Below are positions 54,854 through 63,442 of a stretch of DNA of 64,000 nt, piece by piece; the stretch's first letter is position 1; every line of letters begins with the position of its first letter. Origin of the DNA: Rhabdochromatium marinum (lineage in GTDB: Bacteria > Pseudomonadota > Gammaproteobacteria > Chromatiales > Chromatiaceae); assembly GCF_016583795.1 (NCBI RefSeq), contig NZ_NRRS01000001.1, forward strand, positions 111,349-175,348, given 5' to 3'. The notes beneath the pieces were generated by a model. It was not told where the DNA came from and searched no databases. It saw only the letters and a program-made list of their open reading frames with translations. Position numbers and translations under genes: made by a program.

Positions 54854-55071
54854 AACTGAAACTCCTAGATAATTCAATAGAGAAGGGGCCAACACTGACA
54901 CCAGGGCCAGCCCGTCGGGCTTCAGCACTTGTCCGTCCAGACTACAGGCTAAATGCGGATTGGAGGCTGGCATCTTCGCCCCCGCCACCCGGGCCGATTG
55001 ACCGCGAAACCGCCGTAAGCTACCGTAGTCGCCTTGAAAGTCCAATGGCAATTGACCGAAGAGCCTGACAC
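54854..55071. other. Divergent gap between parE and xseB
   Basis: 218 bases. A perfect 13-bp palindrome lies at 54909-54921 (AGCCCG-T-CGGGCT), about 55 bases upstream of the parE start. No convincing promoter was picked out in either direction. Confidence 0.35.
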
Positions 55072-55374
55072 TTGGCCAAGACCACACGCGCATCCAACCC
55101 CAAGGCAACAGCCCCAGCCGCCGCCGAAACAGCCCCTCAGACCGGCACAGACGCGGTGCACTTTGAACAATCCCTGGGCGAACTTGAAGCCTTGGTGGAG
55201 CGACTCGAACAGGGCGATCTGCCGCTGGAAGAATCCCTGGCTACCTTTGAGCGTGGGATTCATCTGAGCCGCCATTGCCAAAAGGCGCTCGATGAGGCAG
55301 AACAACGCGTGCGCATCCTGACCGAAACCTCCGCGTCCGCCGAACCCATCCCTTTTAATCCCACTGTATCCTGA
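55072..55374 (+). CDS. xseB: Exodeoxyribonuclease VII small subunit
   Basis: 100 residues from a TTG start; no in-frame ATG lies before the conserved part. The core [20 protein letters not shown] and [20 protein letters not shown] is the XseB pair of helices. The N-terminal 28 residues are Ala/Thr/Pro-rich. Adjacent to ispA as in E. coli (xseB-ispA-dxs); dxs is replaced here by folE2. Confidence 0.93.
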   Translation: MAKTTRASNPKATAPAAAETAPQTGTDAVHFEQSLGELEALVERLEQGDLPLEESLATFERGIHLSRHCQKALDEAEQRVRILTETSASAEPIPFNPTVS

Positions 55375-55444
55375 GTGCTCAGCCCGGCGGCGCCGGATGT
55401 TGAGCGCTGATGATCACCCGCTACAGACTGCAACAATAGATACG

Positions 55445-56338
55445 ATGGCCAATAAGCCACTGCAACAGTTCCTGACAGCCTGCCAGACCCGCATTGAGCG
55501 GGCGTTCGACACCCGTCTGCCCAGCTCAGAACAGGAGCCTGAGCGTCTGCACCAGGCCATGCGCCATGCCGCGCTGGGCGGAGGCAAGCGCCTGCGCCCG
55601 ACTCTGGCTTATGCCGCCGCCAGCGCGGTGGGCGTCACGCGCGAACAGATCGACGCTGCCGCCTGTGCTCTGGAGCTGATCCATACCTACTCGCTGATTC
55701 ACGATGACCTGCCGGCGATGGACGACGACGATCTGCGCCGGGGTCGCCCGACCTGCCATAAGGCTTTTGACGAAGCAACCGCCATTCTGGCCGGCGATGC
55801 ACTGCAAACCCTGGCTTTTCAATGGTTGGCCACCGATTCGGCCAACAGCCCCGACGCCCGCCTGCGCATGATCGAGTTGCTGGCGCGCGCCTCGGGCTCG
55901 CGCGGCATGATCGCCGGACAAGCCCTTGATCTGGCCAGCGAAGGACAAACTCTCAATCGTGAGGCACTGGAAACCATCCATCTGCACAAAACTGGTGCGC
56001 TGATTCAGGCTAGCGTCAATATGGCCACCTTGGTGCGCCCGGATTGCCCCGGCGAGCAGGCCAGTGCCCTGGATGGCTATGCCCGCGCGATCGGGCTGGC
56101 GTTTCAGGTGCAGGACGACCTGCTCGATGTTGAGGGCGAGACCGCAGTGCTAGGCAAGCAAAGCGGTCAGGATGCCGCGCATCAGAAAGCGACCTACCCG
56201 TCCCTGTTGGGTCTGGAGGCCGCGCGTGAAGAAGCCGCCCGGCTGGTTGCGGAAGCGCAGCGGTGTATCAGCTCCTTCGACGGCGGCGCCGACCCGCTGC
56301 GCTGGATTGCAGACTATATCATTGCCCGCGACTATTAA
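55445..56338 (+). CDS. ispA: Farnesyl diphosphate synthase (geranyltranstransferase)
   Basis: 297 residues from the ATG at 55445. GGGKRLRPTLAYAAA, the first aspartate motif DDLPAMDDDDLRRGRPT and the second FQVQDDLLDVEGE bind the diphosphates through magnesium. Makes C15 isoprenoid for quinones, undecaprenyl carriers and, in phototrophs, carotenoids. 70 bases after xseB. Confidence 0.95.
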   Translation: MANKPLQQFLTACQTRIERAFDTRLPSSEQEPERLHQAMRHAALGGGKRLRPTLAYAAASAVGVTREQIDAAACALELIHTYSLIHDDLPAMDDDDLRRGRPTCHKAFDEATAILAGDALQTLAFQWLATDSANSPDARLRMIELLARASGSRGMIAGQALDLASEGQTLNREALETIHLHKTGALIQASVNMATLVRPDCPGEQASALDGYARAIGLAFQVQDDLLDVEGETAVLGKQSGQDAAHQKATYPSLLGLEAAREEAARLVAEAQRCISSFDGGADPLRWIADYIIARDY

Positions 56339-56346
56339 CCGTTGCG

Positions 56347-56379
56347 CGCCAGGCCAGGCTTCGCTCCGCTCGCCTGGCG
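56347..56379 (+). other. Hairpin in the folE2 leader
   Basis: CGCCAGGC (56347-56354) pairs exactly with GCCTGGCG (56372-56379). A second CCAGGC inside the loop offers an alternative partner for the 3' arm. The hairpin ends 19 bases before the folE2 start codon, close to its AGAGGA ribosome-binding site, and 9 bases after the ispA stop. It could attenuate ispA transcription or tune folE2 translation. Confidence 0.4.
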
Positions 56380-56398
56380 ATCAAGAGGATTTGTTTTA

Positions 56399-57265
56399 AT
56401 GGAATCAATTTTGCGCGATGATTCCGCGCTGGAAGCGGCGCCTTCATCACAGAGCGCCTCCACCGGGAAGGCATCACGGCCTGTCATGGCTGACGTGCAG
56501 GCGAGTGCTGACAGCCGGCATATTGCCATTGACCGCGTGGGTATCAAGGACATCCGCCACCCGGTGCGCATTCAGGATCGCAGCGGCCATGATCAGCATA
56601 CCGTTGCGACATTCAACATGTATGTGCATCTGCCGCAGGACTTCAAAGGCACCCATATGTCGCGGTTTGTGGCCATTCTGAACAATCATGAGCCGGAAAT
56701 CAGCGTCGCCACCTTCAAGGACATGCTCGCGGAAATGGCCGAACGGCTTGAATCCCGTGCCGGTCATATCGAAATGCGCTTCCCGTTTTTTATCAAGAAA
56801 CAGGCACCAATCACCGGCGTTGCCAGCCTGCTTGATTATGATGTCACCTTCATCGGTGAAGTTCAGCAGGGGGTCGCCAGTCTGTCGGTGCGCGTGGTGG
56901 TCCCTGTGACCAGTCTTTGCCCCTGCTCCAAAGAAATTTCCGCCTATGGCGCGCATAATCAGCGCTCCCATGTCACGGTGACGGTGCGTACGCGCGGTTT
57001 TTTGTGGGTGGAAGAGCTGATCGACCTGGTCGAATCCCAGGCCTCCTGCGAATTGTACGGACTACTTAAGCGCGCGGATGAAAAATACGTCACCGAGCAC
57101 GCTTACAATAATCCTAAGTTTGTCGAAGATACGGTCCGCGACATCGCCGGCTTGCTCAATCAGGATGATCGGGTGGCCGCCTATGTGGTGGAATCAGAAA
57201 ACTTTGAGTCCATTCACAATCATTCCGCTTACGCAATGATTGAGCGCGACAAGGACGGTTTTTAA
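56399..57265 (+). CDS. folE2: GTP cyclohydrolase FolE2 (type IB)
   Basis: 288 residues from the ATG at 56399. [52 protein letters not shown] (catalytic Cys) and [19 protein letters not shown] are typical of the zinc-independent type IB enzyme, which starts folate synthesis from GTP. It often serves under zinc limitation and may be under Zur control; no Zur box was identified. Directly followed by a promoter for the betaine genes. Confidence 0.93.
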   Translation: MESILRDDSALEAAPSSQSASTGKASRPVMADVQASADSRHIAIDRVGIKDIRHPVRIQDRSGHDQHTVATFNMYVHLPQDFKGTHMSRFVAILNNHEPEISVATFKDMLAEMAERLESRAGHIEMRFPFFIKKQAPITGVASLLDYDVTFIGEVQQGVASLSVRVVVPVTSLCPCSKEISAYGAHNQRSHVTVTVRTRGFLWVEELIDLVESQASCELYGLLKRADEKYVTEHAYNNPKFVEDTVRDIAGLLNQDDRVAAYVVESENFESIHNHSAYAMIERDKDGF

Positions 57266-57273
57266 GTCCCAGC

Positions 57274-57302
57274 GTGAAATCCAGGCTGACTTCGCGTATA
57301 AT
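57274..57302 (+). promoter_or_regulatory. Predicted sigma-70 promoter of the betaine operon
   Basis: GTGAAA (57274-57279, four of six to consensus), 17 bases, TATAAT (57297-57302, perfect). Located just after the folE2 stop at 57265. Confidence 0.65.
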
Positions 57303-57458
57303 ACCTCAATAGCTATCAAGCTGTGCCCATGCAGTCAGGGTGACGGGTGTTACATCGCGCCCCGCTCACAGCACTGCCATCTCATCGGATCGTCATCACT
57401 TGGCGGTCATTCAAGTCGCGCCCCTTTGCCGGCAAGCTGGCAGGCGGGCGACGCGCTG

Positions 57459-57476
57459 CCCCGCGCTTCTGCGGGG
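57459..57476 (+). other. GC-rich hairpin in the betaine leader
   Basis: CCCCGC (57459-57464) and GCGGGG (57471-57476) form a six-pair stem with loop GCTTCT. It is followed by TTCAAATC rather than a U-run, so it is at best a weak intrinsic terminator. Confidence 0.5.
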
Positions 57477-57485
57477 TTCAAATCG

Positions 57486-57537
57486 GCTGGCGTTAAACGG
57501 CGTCAGCACCGCAACAAATCACTGGCTTAACGCCAGC
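57486..57537 (+). other. Alternative hairpins in the betaine leader (switch-like)
   Basis: GCTGGCGTTAA (57486-57496) is the exact complement of TTAACGCCAGC (57527-57537), an 11-pair stem with a 30-base loop. Inside the loop, CTGGC (57522-57526) pairs with GCCAG (57532-57536) around TTAAC, using the same 3' arm. The two folds exclude each other, as in attenuators and riboswitch expression platforms. Confidence 0.45.
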
Positions 57538-57638
57538 TTCGCGACAACGCGCTTGCGTAATCGTCGTCTATGGGCGCCTCCCTGGTGCCTTCGCTGCGGC
57601 TCGCCCCGCATCTGCCCCGCTTCGTTAGAGGAAACGCG

Positions 57639-58469
57639 ATGACCTTAAATAGCCAACAACAGCCTGCACAACAACATTTCGGTGAAGACCCCTTAGCGGT
57701 TCGCGACACCAATCATTACCAAAACGAATATATCCACCCCTTCGTGGAACACTGGGACCAACTCATTGATTGGGATGGCCGCGCTGAATCGGAAGGAGAC
57801 TTTTTTATCCGTTCGCTGCGTGAACTCGGGGCCAAAAAGGTCCTGGATGTTGCCACCGGTACTGGCTTCCATTCGGTGCGCTTGCTGCGCGCCGGCTTTG
57901 ATGTCACCAGCGCTGACGGCAGCCCGACCATGTTGGCCAAAGCCTTCGAGAACGCCCGTAAGCGCAACTTTCTGCTGCGCACCGCACAGGCCGACTGGCG
58001 CTGGCTGAACCGCGACATTCATGATTATTACGATGCAGTGATCTGTCTGGGTAATTCCTTCACCCATCTGCACGATGAGAACGACCGCCGCAAGGCCCTG
58101 GCCGAGTTCTATGCCACCCTGAAACACGACGGGGTGCTCATTATCGATCAGCGCAACTATGACGCCCTGCTCGATCATAAGATCGAACCCACGCACAATT
58201 TCTACTACTGTGGCGACAATGTGCGCGCCACTCCCGAGCATGTTGATGACTCCCTGGCGCGCTTCCGCTACGAATTCCCGGATGACGAAGTCTTCCACCT
58301 GAACATGTTCCCGCTGCGCAAGAACTATGTCCGGCGGCTGCTGCGCGAGGTCGGTTTCCAGCGCGTCACCACCTATGGTGATTTCCAGGAAACCTATCAC
58401 GATAACGAACCGGACTTTTTCATCCATGTCGCCGAGAAAGGCTATGTTGAAGGAGGTGAGGAAGAATGA
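57639..58469 (+). CDS. Glycine/sarcosine N-methyltransferase
   Basis: 276 residues from the ATG at 57639 with GAGGA upstream. YQNEYIHPFVEHWDQLIDWD and the SAM-binding KVLDVATGTGFHSVRLL, SADGSPTMLAKAFENA and YDAVICLGNSFTHL are the features of GSMT, which methylates glycine to sarcosine and dimethylglycine, the first two steps of betaine synthesis in extreme halophiles. Its stop overlaps the next methyltransferase start by 4 bases, so the two are translationally coupled. SAM is consumed at each step. Confidence 0.93.
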   Translation: MTLNSQQQPAQQHFGEDPLAVRDTNHYQNEYIHPFVEHWDQLIDWDGRAESEGDFFIRSLRELGAKKVLDVATGTGFHSVRLLRAGFDVTSADGSPTMLAKAFENARKRNFLLRTAQADWRWLNRDIHDYYDAVICLGNSFTHLHDENDRRKALAEFYATLKHDGVLIIDQRNYDALLDHKIEPTHNFYYCGDNVRATPEHVDDSLARFRYEFPDDEVFHLNMFPLRKNYVRRLLREVGFQRVTTYGDFQETYHDNEPDFFIHVAEKGYVEGGEEE

Positions 58470-59308
58470 CGGAGGGCTATACCGAGGTGGTCGAAACGGC
58501 GCGCGCCTATTACAACAGCGAGGACGCCGACCAGTTTTACTTCCATGTATGGGGTGGGGAAGATATTCACATTGGCCTCTACCGCACACCGGATGAACCG
58601 ATTCGCGACGCCAGCCGGCGCACCGTTGAGCAGATGGCGGCACAAATTCCCGGGCTTGGCCCCCAAACCCGGGTGCTGGACATGGGCGCCGGCTATGGTG
58701 GCGCGGCACGCTATCTGGCCAAAACTTTCAGCTGTCAGGTCACAGCGCTGAATCTAAGCGAAACCGAAAACGCCCGCGATCGCGAGATGAACCGCGCGAG
58801 CGGACTCGATCACCTGATCACCGTAGTCGAAGGCAGCTTCGAAAATGTTCCGGCACCCGATGCGAGCTTTGATCTGGTGTGGTCCCAGGATGCGATTTTG
58901 CACAGCGGCCAGCGTGCGCAAGTCATCCAGGAAGCCGCGCGGGTGTTGCGCCCAGGTGGCGATCTGATCTTCACCGATCCGATGCAAGCCGATGATTGCC
59001 CGGCGGGCGTCTTACAGCCGGTGCTGGATCGCATTCATCTCGACAGTCTGGGATCTATCGGTTTTTATCGTGAAACTGCAGCCGCCTGCGGACTGCAAGA
59101 GATCAATGTGGAACCCATGGTCGAGCACCTGATCACGCATTACGGTCGGGTACGCGATGAGCTGAACTCCGCCCGCGCCCAGCTCACTGGCAAGGTTTCC
59201 GATGCCTACATGGATCGCATGATCACTGGCCTCGGACACTGGGTGGACGCCGGTCGCAATGGTTATCTCGACTGGGGTATCCTGCATTTTCGCAAGGCCA
59301 CCCATTAA
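58466..59308 (+). CDS. Sarcosine/dimethylglycine N-methyltransferase
   Basis: 280 residues. YYNSEDADQFYFHVWGGEDIHIGLY, the SAM site RVLDMGAGYGGAARYLAKTF and FDLVWSQDAILHSGQRAQVI identify SDMT, which completes glycine betaine by methylating sarcosine and dimethylglycine. Coupled to GSMT (ATGA overlap). Together the pair makes the compatible solute from glycine without choline. Confidence 0.93.
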   Translation: MTEGYTEVVETARAYYNSEDADQFYFHVWGGEDIHIGLYRTPDEPIRDASRRTVEQMAAQIPGLGPQTRVLDMGAGYGGAARYLAKTFSCQVTALNLSETENARDREMNRASGLDHLITVVEGSFENVPAPDASFDLVWSQDAILHSGQRAQVIQEAARVLRPGGDLIFTDPMQADDCPAGVLQPVLDRIHLDSLGSIGFYRETAAACGLQEINVEPMVEHLITHYGRVRDELNSARAQLTGKVSDAYMDRMITGLGHWVDAGRNGYLDWGILHFRKATH

Positions 59309-59334
59309 GGGTCGGATCCTTGACCGATAAATGG

Positions 59335-59390
59335 CCGATGAGTCGTCGCTGAGTCACCGATGAGCCGGACAGACGAAGCGGCTCGTCGGT
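59335..59390 (+). other. Strong hairpin between the betaine and sucrose modules
   Basis: ACCGATGAGCCG (59356-59367) and CGGCTCGTCGGT (59379-59390) form 12 pairs (one U-G) around an 11-base loop. An upstream copy CCGATGAG (59335-59342) could replace the 5' arm, giving a competing stem. No U-run follows (TCATCTAAAATATT), so it is not a textbook terminator; it may protect the betaine mRNA end or dampen read-through to frk. Confidence 0.55.
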
Positions 59391-59445
59391 CATCTAAAAT
59401 ATTCAGTCTAAGCTTTCAGCAACCACAAGCGCAGGTCTTGCCGTC

Positions 59446-60351
59446 ATGACACTGGATTCGTCACATCACCCACTGGTGTTTGGCGAAGTGCTCTTTGATC
59501 GCTTCGCTGATGATGCCACTGCCCAGGCGACCGAGGTACTGGGCGGTGCCCCCTTTAATGTCGCCTGGCATCTGCACGCCTTCGCCCAGGCCCCGCACTT
59601 GATCAGCCGCATCGGCCAGGATGCTCTGGGCGAGCGCATTCAAGCGGCCATGACTGAGCAGGGCATGGATCAGACCTGGCTACAGCTTGATGCCGTGCAT
59701 CCCACCGGCACCGTCGAGGTTAGCCTAACGCATGGCGAGCCCAGCTATGACATTGTCGCTGAGCGCGCTTACGATTTTATTGATGCGGCACAACTGCCTG
59801 CGCCTGCGCCAGGCGGTCTGCTCTATCACGGCACCCTGGCAGCCCGTCATCCGGTCTCAGCCGCTGCACTACAGCAGTTGCGCGCGGCCACCGGGCTGGC
59901 GGTCTTTGTCGATGTCAATCTGCGCGAACCCTGGTGGACACTGGAGCAGGTATCCGATCTGATCGAGGGTGCAACCTGGATTAAGCTGAACGCTGACGAA
60001 CTTCGCCTGCTGGCTCCCGCCGGTGAATCGCCCGTTGCCCGTGCGCAGCGCCTGGTCGAACAACGGGGCCTCAGCGCTGCCTTTGTCACCATGGGCGCCC
60101 AGGGTGCCCTGGCCGTCACGGCTCAGGGTGAGACCTTGCAGTTGGGTCCACCGCAAGTTGAGCGGTTCGTCGATGCCGTTGGCGCTGGCGATGGCTTTGC
60201 CTCGGTGTTGATTATGGGGCTGTTGCGTGCCTGGCCCTTGCAGATCACCCTAAAGCGTGCACAAACCTTTGCCAGCGCCATTGTCGGGCAACGCGGCGCG
60301 ACCAGTCGCGATCCGGCCTTCTATCAGGCATTCACGGAGTTGTGGAATTGA
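59446..60351 (+). CDS. Fructokinase (PfkB family)
   Basis: 301 residues. The start [36 protein letters not shown] and the anion-hole motif [18 protein letters not shown] are of PfkB sugar kinases of the fructokinase branch. It would trap fructose released by the sucrose synthase encoded 2 bases downstream as fructose 6-phosphate. Gap of 137 bases to the betaine genes. Confidence 0.88.
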   Translation: MTLDSSHHPLVFGEVLFDRFADDATAQATEVLGGAPFNVAWHLHAFAQAPHLISRIGQDALGERIQAAMTEQGMDQTWLQLDAVHPTGTVEVSLTHGEPSYDIVAERAYDFIDAAQLPAPAPGGLLYHGTLAARHPVSAAALQQLRAATGLAVFVDVNLREPWWTLEQVSDLIEGATWIKLNADELRLLAPAGESPVARAQRLVEQRGLSAAFVTMGAQGALAVTAQGETLQLGPPQVERFVDAVGAGDGFASVLIMGLLRAWPLQITLKRAQTFASAIVGQRGATSRDPAFYQAFTELWN

Positions 60352-60353
60352 AC

Positions 60354-62786
60354 ATGAGCGAGTTGTTCCTGGAGCAGCGCCATGAACAATCGACCGGCTC
60401 CCTGGCGCCGGCGCTGATTGAGTTCGTGCGCGAGCAGCGCAATCAAACCCATCGCGTGTTCCATTGGCTATCGAGTCTGCAACGCCCCTTCCTGTTGCGC
60501 AGCGATCTGGCAGATGCTCTGGAACAGTTGTGCCAGCAGGATGCCGAGTTGCAACAGACAGTACTTGCCCGCGCGCTGCAACAATGCCAGGAAGCCACGC
60601 TGGCGCAATCCTGGATTTATCTGGCGCTGCGCCGCCGCGTGGCGCGCTGGGACTTCGTGCGCCTGCATATCGAGACCATGGATGCCCAGCCGGTCAGCGT
60701 GGATGAGTACCTGGTGTTCAAGGAGCGTACCGCCACCGGCGGTCACGAAGACCCCTGGGAACTCGAAATCGATATGTCGCCCTTCTATCGCGATCAGTAC
60801 AAACTGCGCGAAGAAGGTTCCATCGGACATGGGGTTAAGTTTCTCAACCGCCGCCTGTCCAGTCGCCTGTTTGAGGAAATCGGCAAAGGGGATCGGCGGC
60901 TGCTGAACTTTCTGCGGGTGCACAGCTATCGCGGTCAGTTGCTGATGCTCAACGAGAGCATTGGTGATGTGGCCGGGCTGCGCAATGCACTGCGCCAGGC
61001 CTTGTTGCCGCTGCGCCGCCGCCCGGCCAACACGCCCTATGAGGAACTGGCGCCGGAACTGCGCGCGCTCGGCTTCGAGCCGGGCTGGGGCTGCGATGCC
61101 GCGCGGGTGCGCAATACCATGGGACTGCTGCTGGATATTCTCGAGGCGCCCTCGCCACAGAGCATTGAGGAATTTCTCGGGCGCATCCCGATGATCTTCT
61201 CCATCGCCATTCTGTCACCGCATGGCTGGTTTGGACAGTCCAATGTGTTGGGCCGACCCGATACCGGCGGTCAGGTGGTCTATATTCTCGATCAGGTGCG
61301 CGCGCTGGAGCGTGAGATGCGCGCCCGACTGGTCGAACAAGGCATCGACATCGAACCGGAAGTCATTGTTGTCACCCGCCTGATTCCGGAATCCGAGGGC
61401 ACCACCTCGGATCAGCGCTTGGAGCCCATCGCTGGCACCCGCAATGCGCGGATTCTGCGCGTTCCCTTTCGCTCCGACAGCGGTGATGTCTTGCAGCACT
61501 GGGTGTCACGTTTTTTCATCTGGCCCTATCTGGAACGCTTTGCCTTGGATGCGGAAACCGAACTCCTGGCCGAGCTGGGTGGGCGCCCGGATCTGATTAT
61601 TGGCAACTACTCAGACGGCAATCTGGTGGCCTCGTTGATGTCGCGGCGTCTGGGGGTCAGTCAGTGCAACATCGCCCATGCGCTGGAAAAGACCAAATAT
61701 CTGTTCTCTGATCTCTACTGGCGTGACAACGAAGACCGTTACCATTTCTCCTGTCAGTTCACCGCCGACCTGATCGCGATGAACACGGCGGATTTTATCG
61801 TCACCAGCACTTATCAGGAGATCGCCGGCACTGACAACACCCTGGGCCAGTACGAAAGCTACATTAACTTCACCATGCCCGGACTGTATCGGGTGGTGGC
61901 TGGCGTCGATGTCTATGACCCCAAGTTCAACATTGTCTCGCCGGGTGCGGATGAAGAGATCTATTTTCCCTACACCGAAACACCCCGGCGACTCGATCAT
62001 CTGCACGCAGACATTGAACAGCTGATGTTTGGCGAGCCCGTGCTCGGGCAATCCCGCGGGCAGTTGCAGGATACTGACAAGCCGCTGCTGTTTTCCATGG
62101 CGCGCCTGGATCGCATTAAGAATATCAGCGGCCTAGTGGACTGGTACGCGCATTCACCGGAATTGCGCGAGCGGGTGAATTTGCTGGTGGTGGCCGGCCA
62201 TGTCGATGGCAACGGCTCGGGCGATCACGAGGAGCGTGAGCAGATCGACCTCATGCACCATCTGATGAATAGCCACGGACTCGATGGCCAGGTGCGCTGG
62301 CTGGGAATTCATCTGGAAAAATCCCTCGCCGGGGAGCTTTATCGCTGCATTGCTGATCGCCACGGCGCCTTTGTACAGCCAGCGCTCTTTGAGGCTTTTG
62401 GTCTGACGGTGATTGAGGCCATGAGTTGCGGCCTGCCGACCTTTGCCACCCAGTACGGCGGCCCGGCGGAAATTATTGAGCACGGCCAGTCCGGCTTCCA
62501 CATTGACCCCAACCACGGTGATCAGGCCGCCGCGCAGATTGTGCAGTTTTTTTCTGACTGCGCGCAGGATTCCGCCCACTGGCTCAACTTCTCGGAAGCC
62601 GCCATGGCGCGCGTGCAGGAGCGCTACACCTGGCGGCGGTATGCCGAGCGCATGATGACGCTGGCACGCGTCTATGGCTTCTGGAAATATGTCACCGATC
62701 TGGAAAGCGCCGAGACCGCCCGTTATCTGGAGATGTTCTACGCGCTGAAGTTCCGTCCGCTGGCTGCTGGCATCCTGCAACACTGA
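60354..62786 (+). CDS. Sucrose synthase
   Basis: 810 residues from the ATG at 60354. N-terminal regulatory part about 1-260; GT-B catalytic part from about 270 with [72 protein letters not shown] and the E-x7-E motif [18 protein letters not shown]. It reversibly converts sucrose and NDP to fructose and NDP-glucose. Pairing with a fructokinase favours sucrose turnover; no sucrose-phosphate synthase gene is in the window. The N-terminal phosphorylatable Ser region of plant enzymes is not seen. Confidence 0.95.
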   Translation: MSELFLEQRHEQSTGSLAPALIEFVREQRNQTHRVFHWLSSLQRPFLLRSDLADALEQLCQQDAELQQTVLARALQQCQEATLAQSWIYLALRRRVARWDFVRLHIETMDAQPVSVDEYLVFKERTATGGHEDPWELEIDMSPFYRDQYKLREEGSIGHGVKFLNRRLSSRLFEEIGKGDRRLLNFLRVHSYRGQLLMLNESIGDVAGLRNALRQALLPLRRRPANTPYEELAPELRALGFEPGWGCDAARVRNTMGLLLDILEAPSPQSIEEFLGRIPMIFSIAILSPHGWFGQSNVLGRPDTGGQVVYILDQVRALEREMRARLVEQGIDIEPEVIVVTRLIPESEGTTSDQRLEPIAGTRNARILRVPFRSDSGDVLQHWVSRFFIWPYLERFALDAETELLAELGGRPDLIIGNYSDGNLVASLMSRRLGVSQCNIAHALEKTKYLFSDLYWRDNEDRYHFSCQFTADLIAMNTADFIVTSTYQEIAGTDNTLGQYESYINFTMPGLYRVVAGVDVYDPKFNIVSPGADEEIYFPYTETPRRLDHLHADIEQLMFGEPVLGQSRGQLQDTDKPLLFSMARLDRIKNISGLVDWYAHSPELRERVNLLVVAGHVDGNGSGDHEEREQIDLMHHLMNSHGLDGQVRWLGIHLEKSLAGELYRCIADRHGAFVQPALFEAFGLTVIEAMSCGLPTFATQYGGPAEIIEHGQSGFHIDPNHGDQAAAQIVQFFSDCAQDSAHWLNFSEAAMARVQERYTWRRYAERMMTLARVYGFWKYVTDLESAETARYLEMFYALKFRPLAAGILQH

Positions 62787-62877
62787 ACCTTATCCCAAGA
62801 ACTCCACCATACCGCCTGACGGTGGCATAGTGCGGCCAATCCCTGGCCCAACAGTCTGTCCCGGCGCGCCCGCGACT

Positions 62878-63315
62878 TCAGCGCGAGCTGTTGGATGTCG
62901 TGTCGCTCTTGGTGCTGGCATCGGACTTGGTCGTGCCGGTGCTACCCGAGGTGGATGGCTTAGACGAAGCCGGGGATGATGACTGGGATGGGGAATGACT
63001 CTTGGAGCCTGAAGCAGCGGCTGAATCGCTTTTCGTGCCAGATTGACCGCTTGAGCCTGTACGGCTGCTGGAGTCGCTTTTGTTGTCGCTCTCCTGTTTG
63101 CTGCTCTTCTTGCTGCCGGGTTTCCCACGACAATGGCCGGATACCTCAACCCCATCCTTGCGTTGATAAGCATCGACCCAATAGCAGCTTTCCGTGGACT
63201 CACACTTAGACTTTTCCATGCCCTTACAGCTTGAAGCCAGTGCAACCCCATGCAGGGAGACACCAACAATAGCCGCCGTTAGCAGCGCAACTCCAGCAAT
63301 ATTGTTTCGTAACAT
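62878..63315 (-). CDS. Ser-rich secreted protein, unknown function
   Basis: 145 residues from the ATG at 63315. Signal peptide about 1-28 (VALLTAAIVGVSLHGVALA). A short domain SCKGMEKSKCESTESCYWVD with several Cys and a later Cys in VSGHCRGKPG suggests disulfides. Residues about 70-145 are Ser/Thr/Lys/Gly low complexity (KSDSSSRTGSSGQSGTKSDS). No family recognised for the tail. Lies between sucrose synthase and a transposase gene, facing both in convergent/divergent layout. Confidence 0.6.
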   Translation of the reverse strand: MLRNNIAGVALLTAAIVGVSLHGVALASSCKGMEKSKCESTESCYWVDAYQRKDGVEVSGHCRGKPGSKKSSKQESDNKSDSSSRTGSSGQSGTKSDSAAASGSKSHSPSQSSSPASSKPSTSGSTGTTKSDASTKSDTTSNSSR

Positions 63316-63442
63316 CTGCTTTTCCTCCATTTAAACCGCGTCAATTTAGAGGTGCGTAATTCTTATGCTATAGTTTGCGCTCCATTGTGCCACGCATCGT
63401 TTGGACGCGCACTTGCCGACATTTTGGTGACAGGATCGTTTC

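Larger units (their letters stand above)
57266..57638 (+). other. Long structured leader region of the betaine operon
   Basis: 373 bases between folE2 and the glycine methyltransferase gene, with no credible coding frame. It contains a promoter at 57274-57302, a GC hairpin at 57459-57476, a long-range 11-bp stem with a competing short stem at 57486-57537, and two smaller hairpins near 57570-57586 (GGCGCC with GGTGCC) and 57596-57610 (GCGG with CCGC). The predicted transcript would start with about 330 untranslated bases. Confidence 0.5.

Noticed and set aside
57470..57490. GGGTTCAAATC, which resembles a tRNA T-arm
   Set aside because: The flanking bases do not form the five-pair T stem, and no anticodon arm or acceptor stem lies upstream. 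It is part of a leader hairpin.
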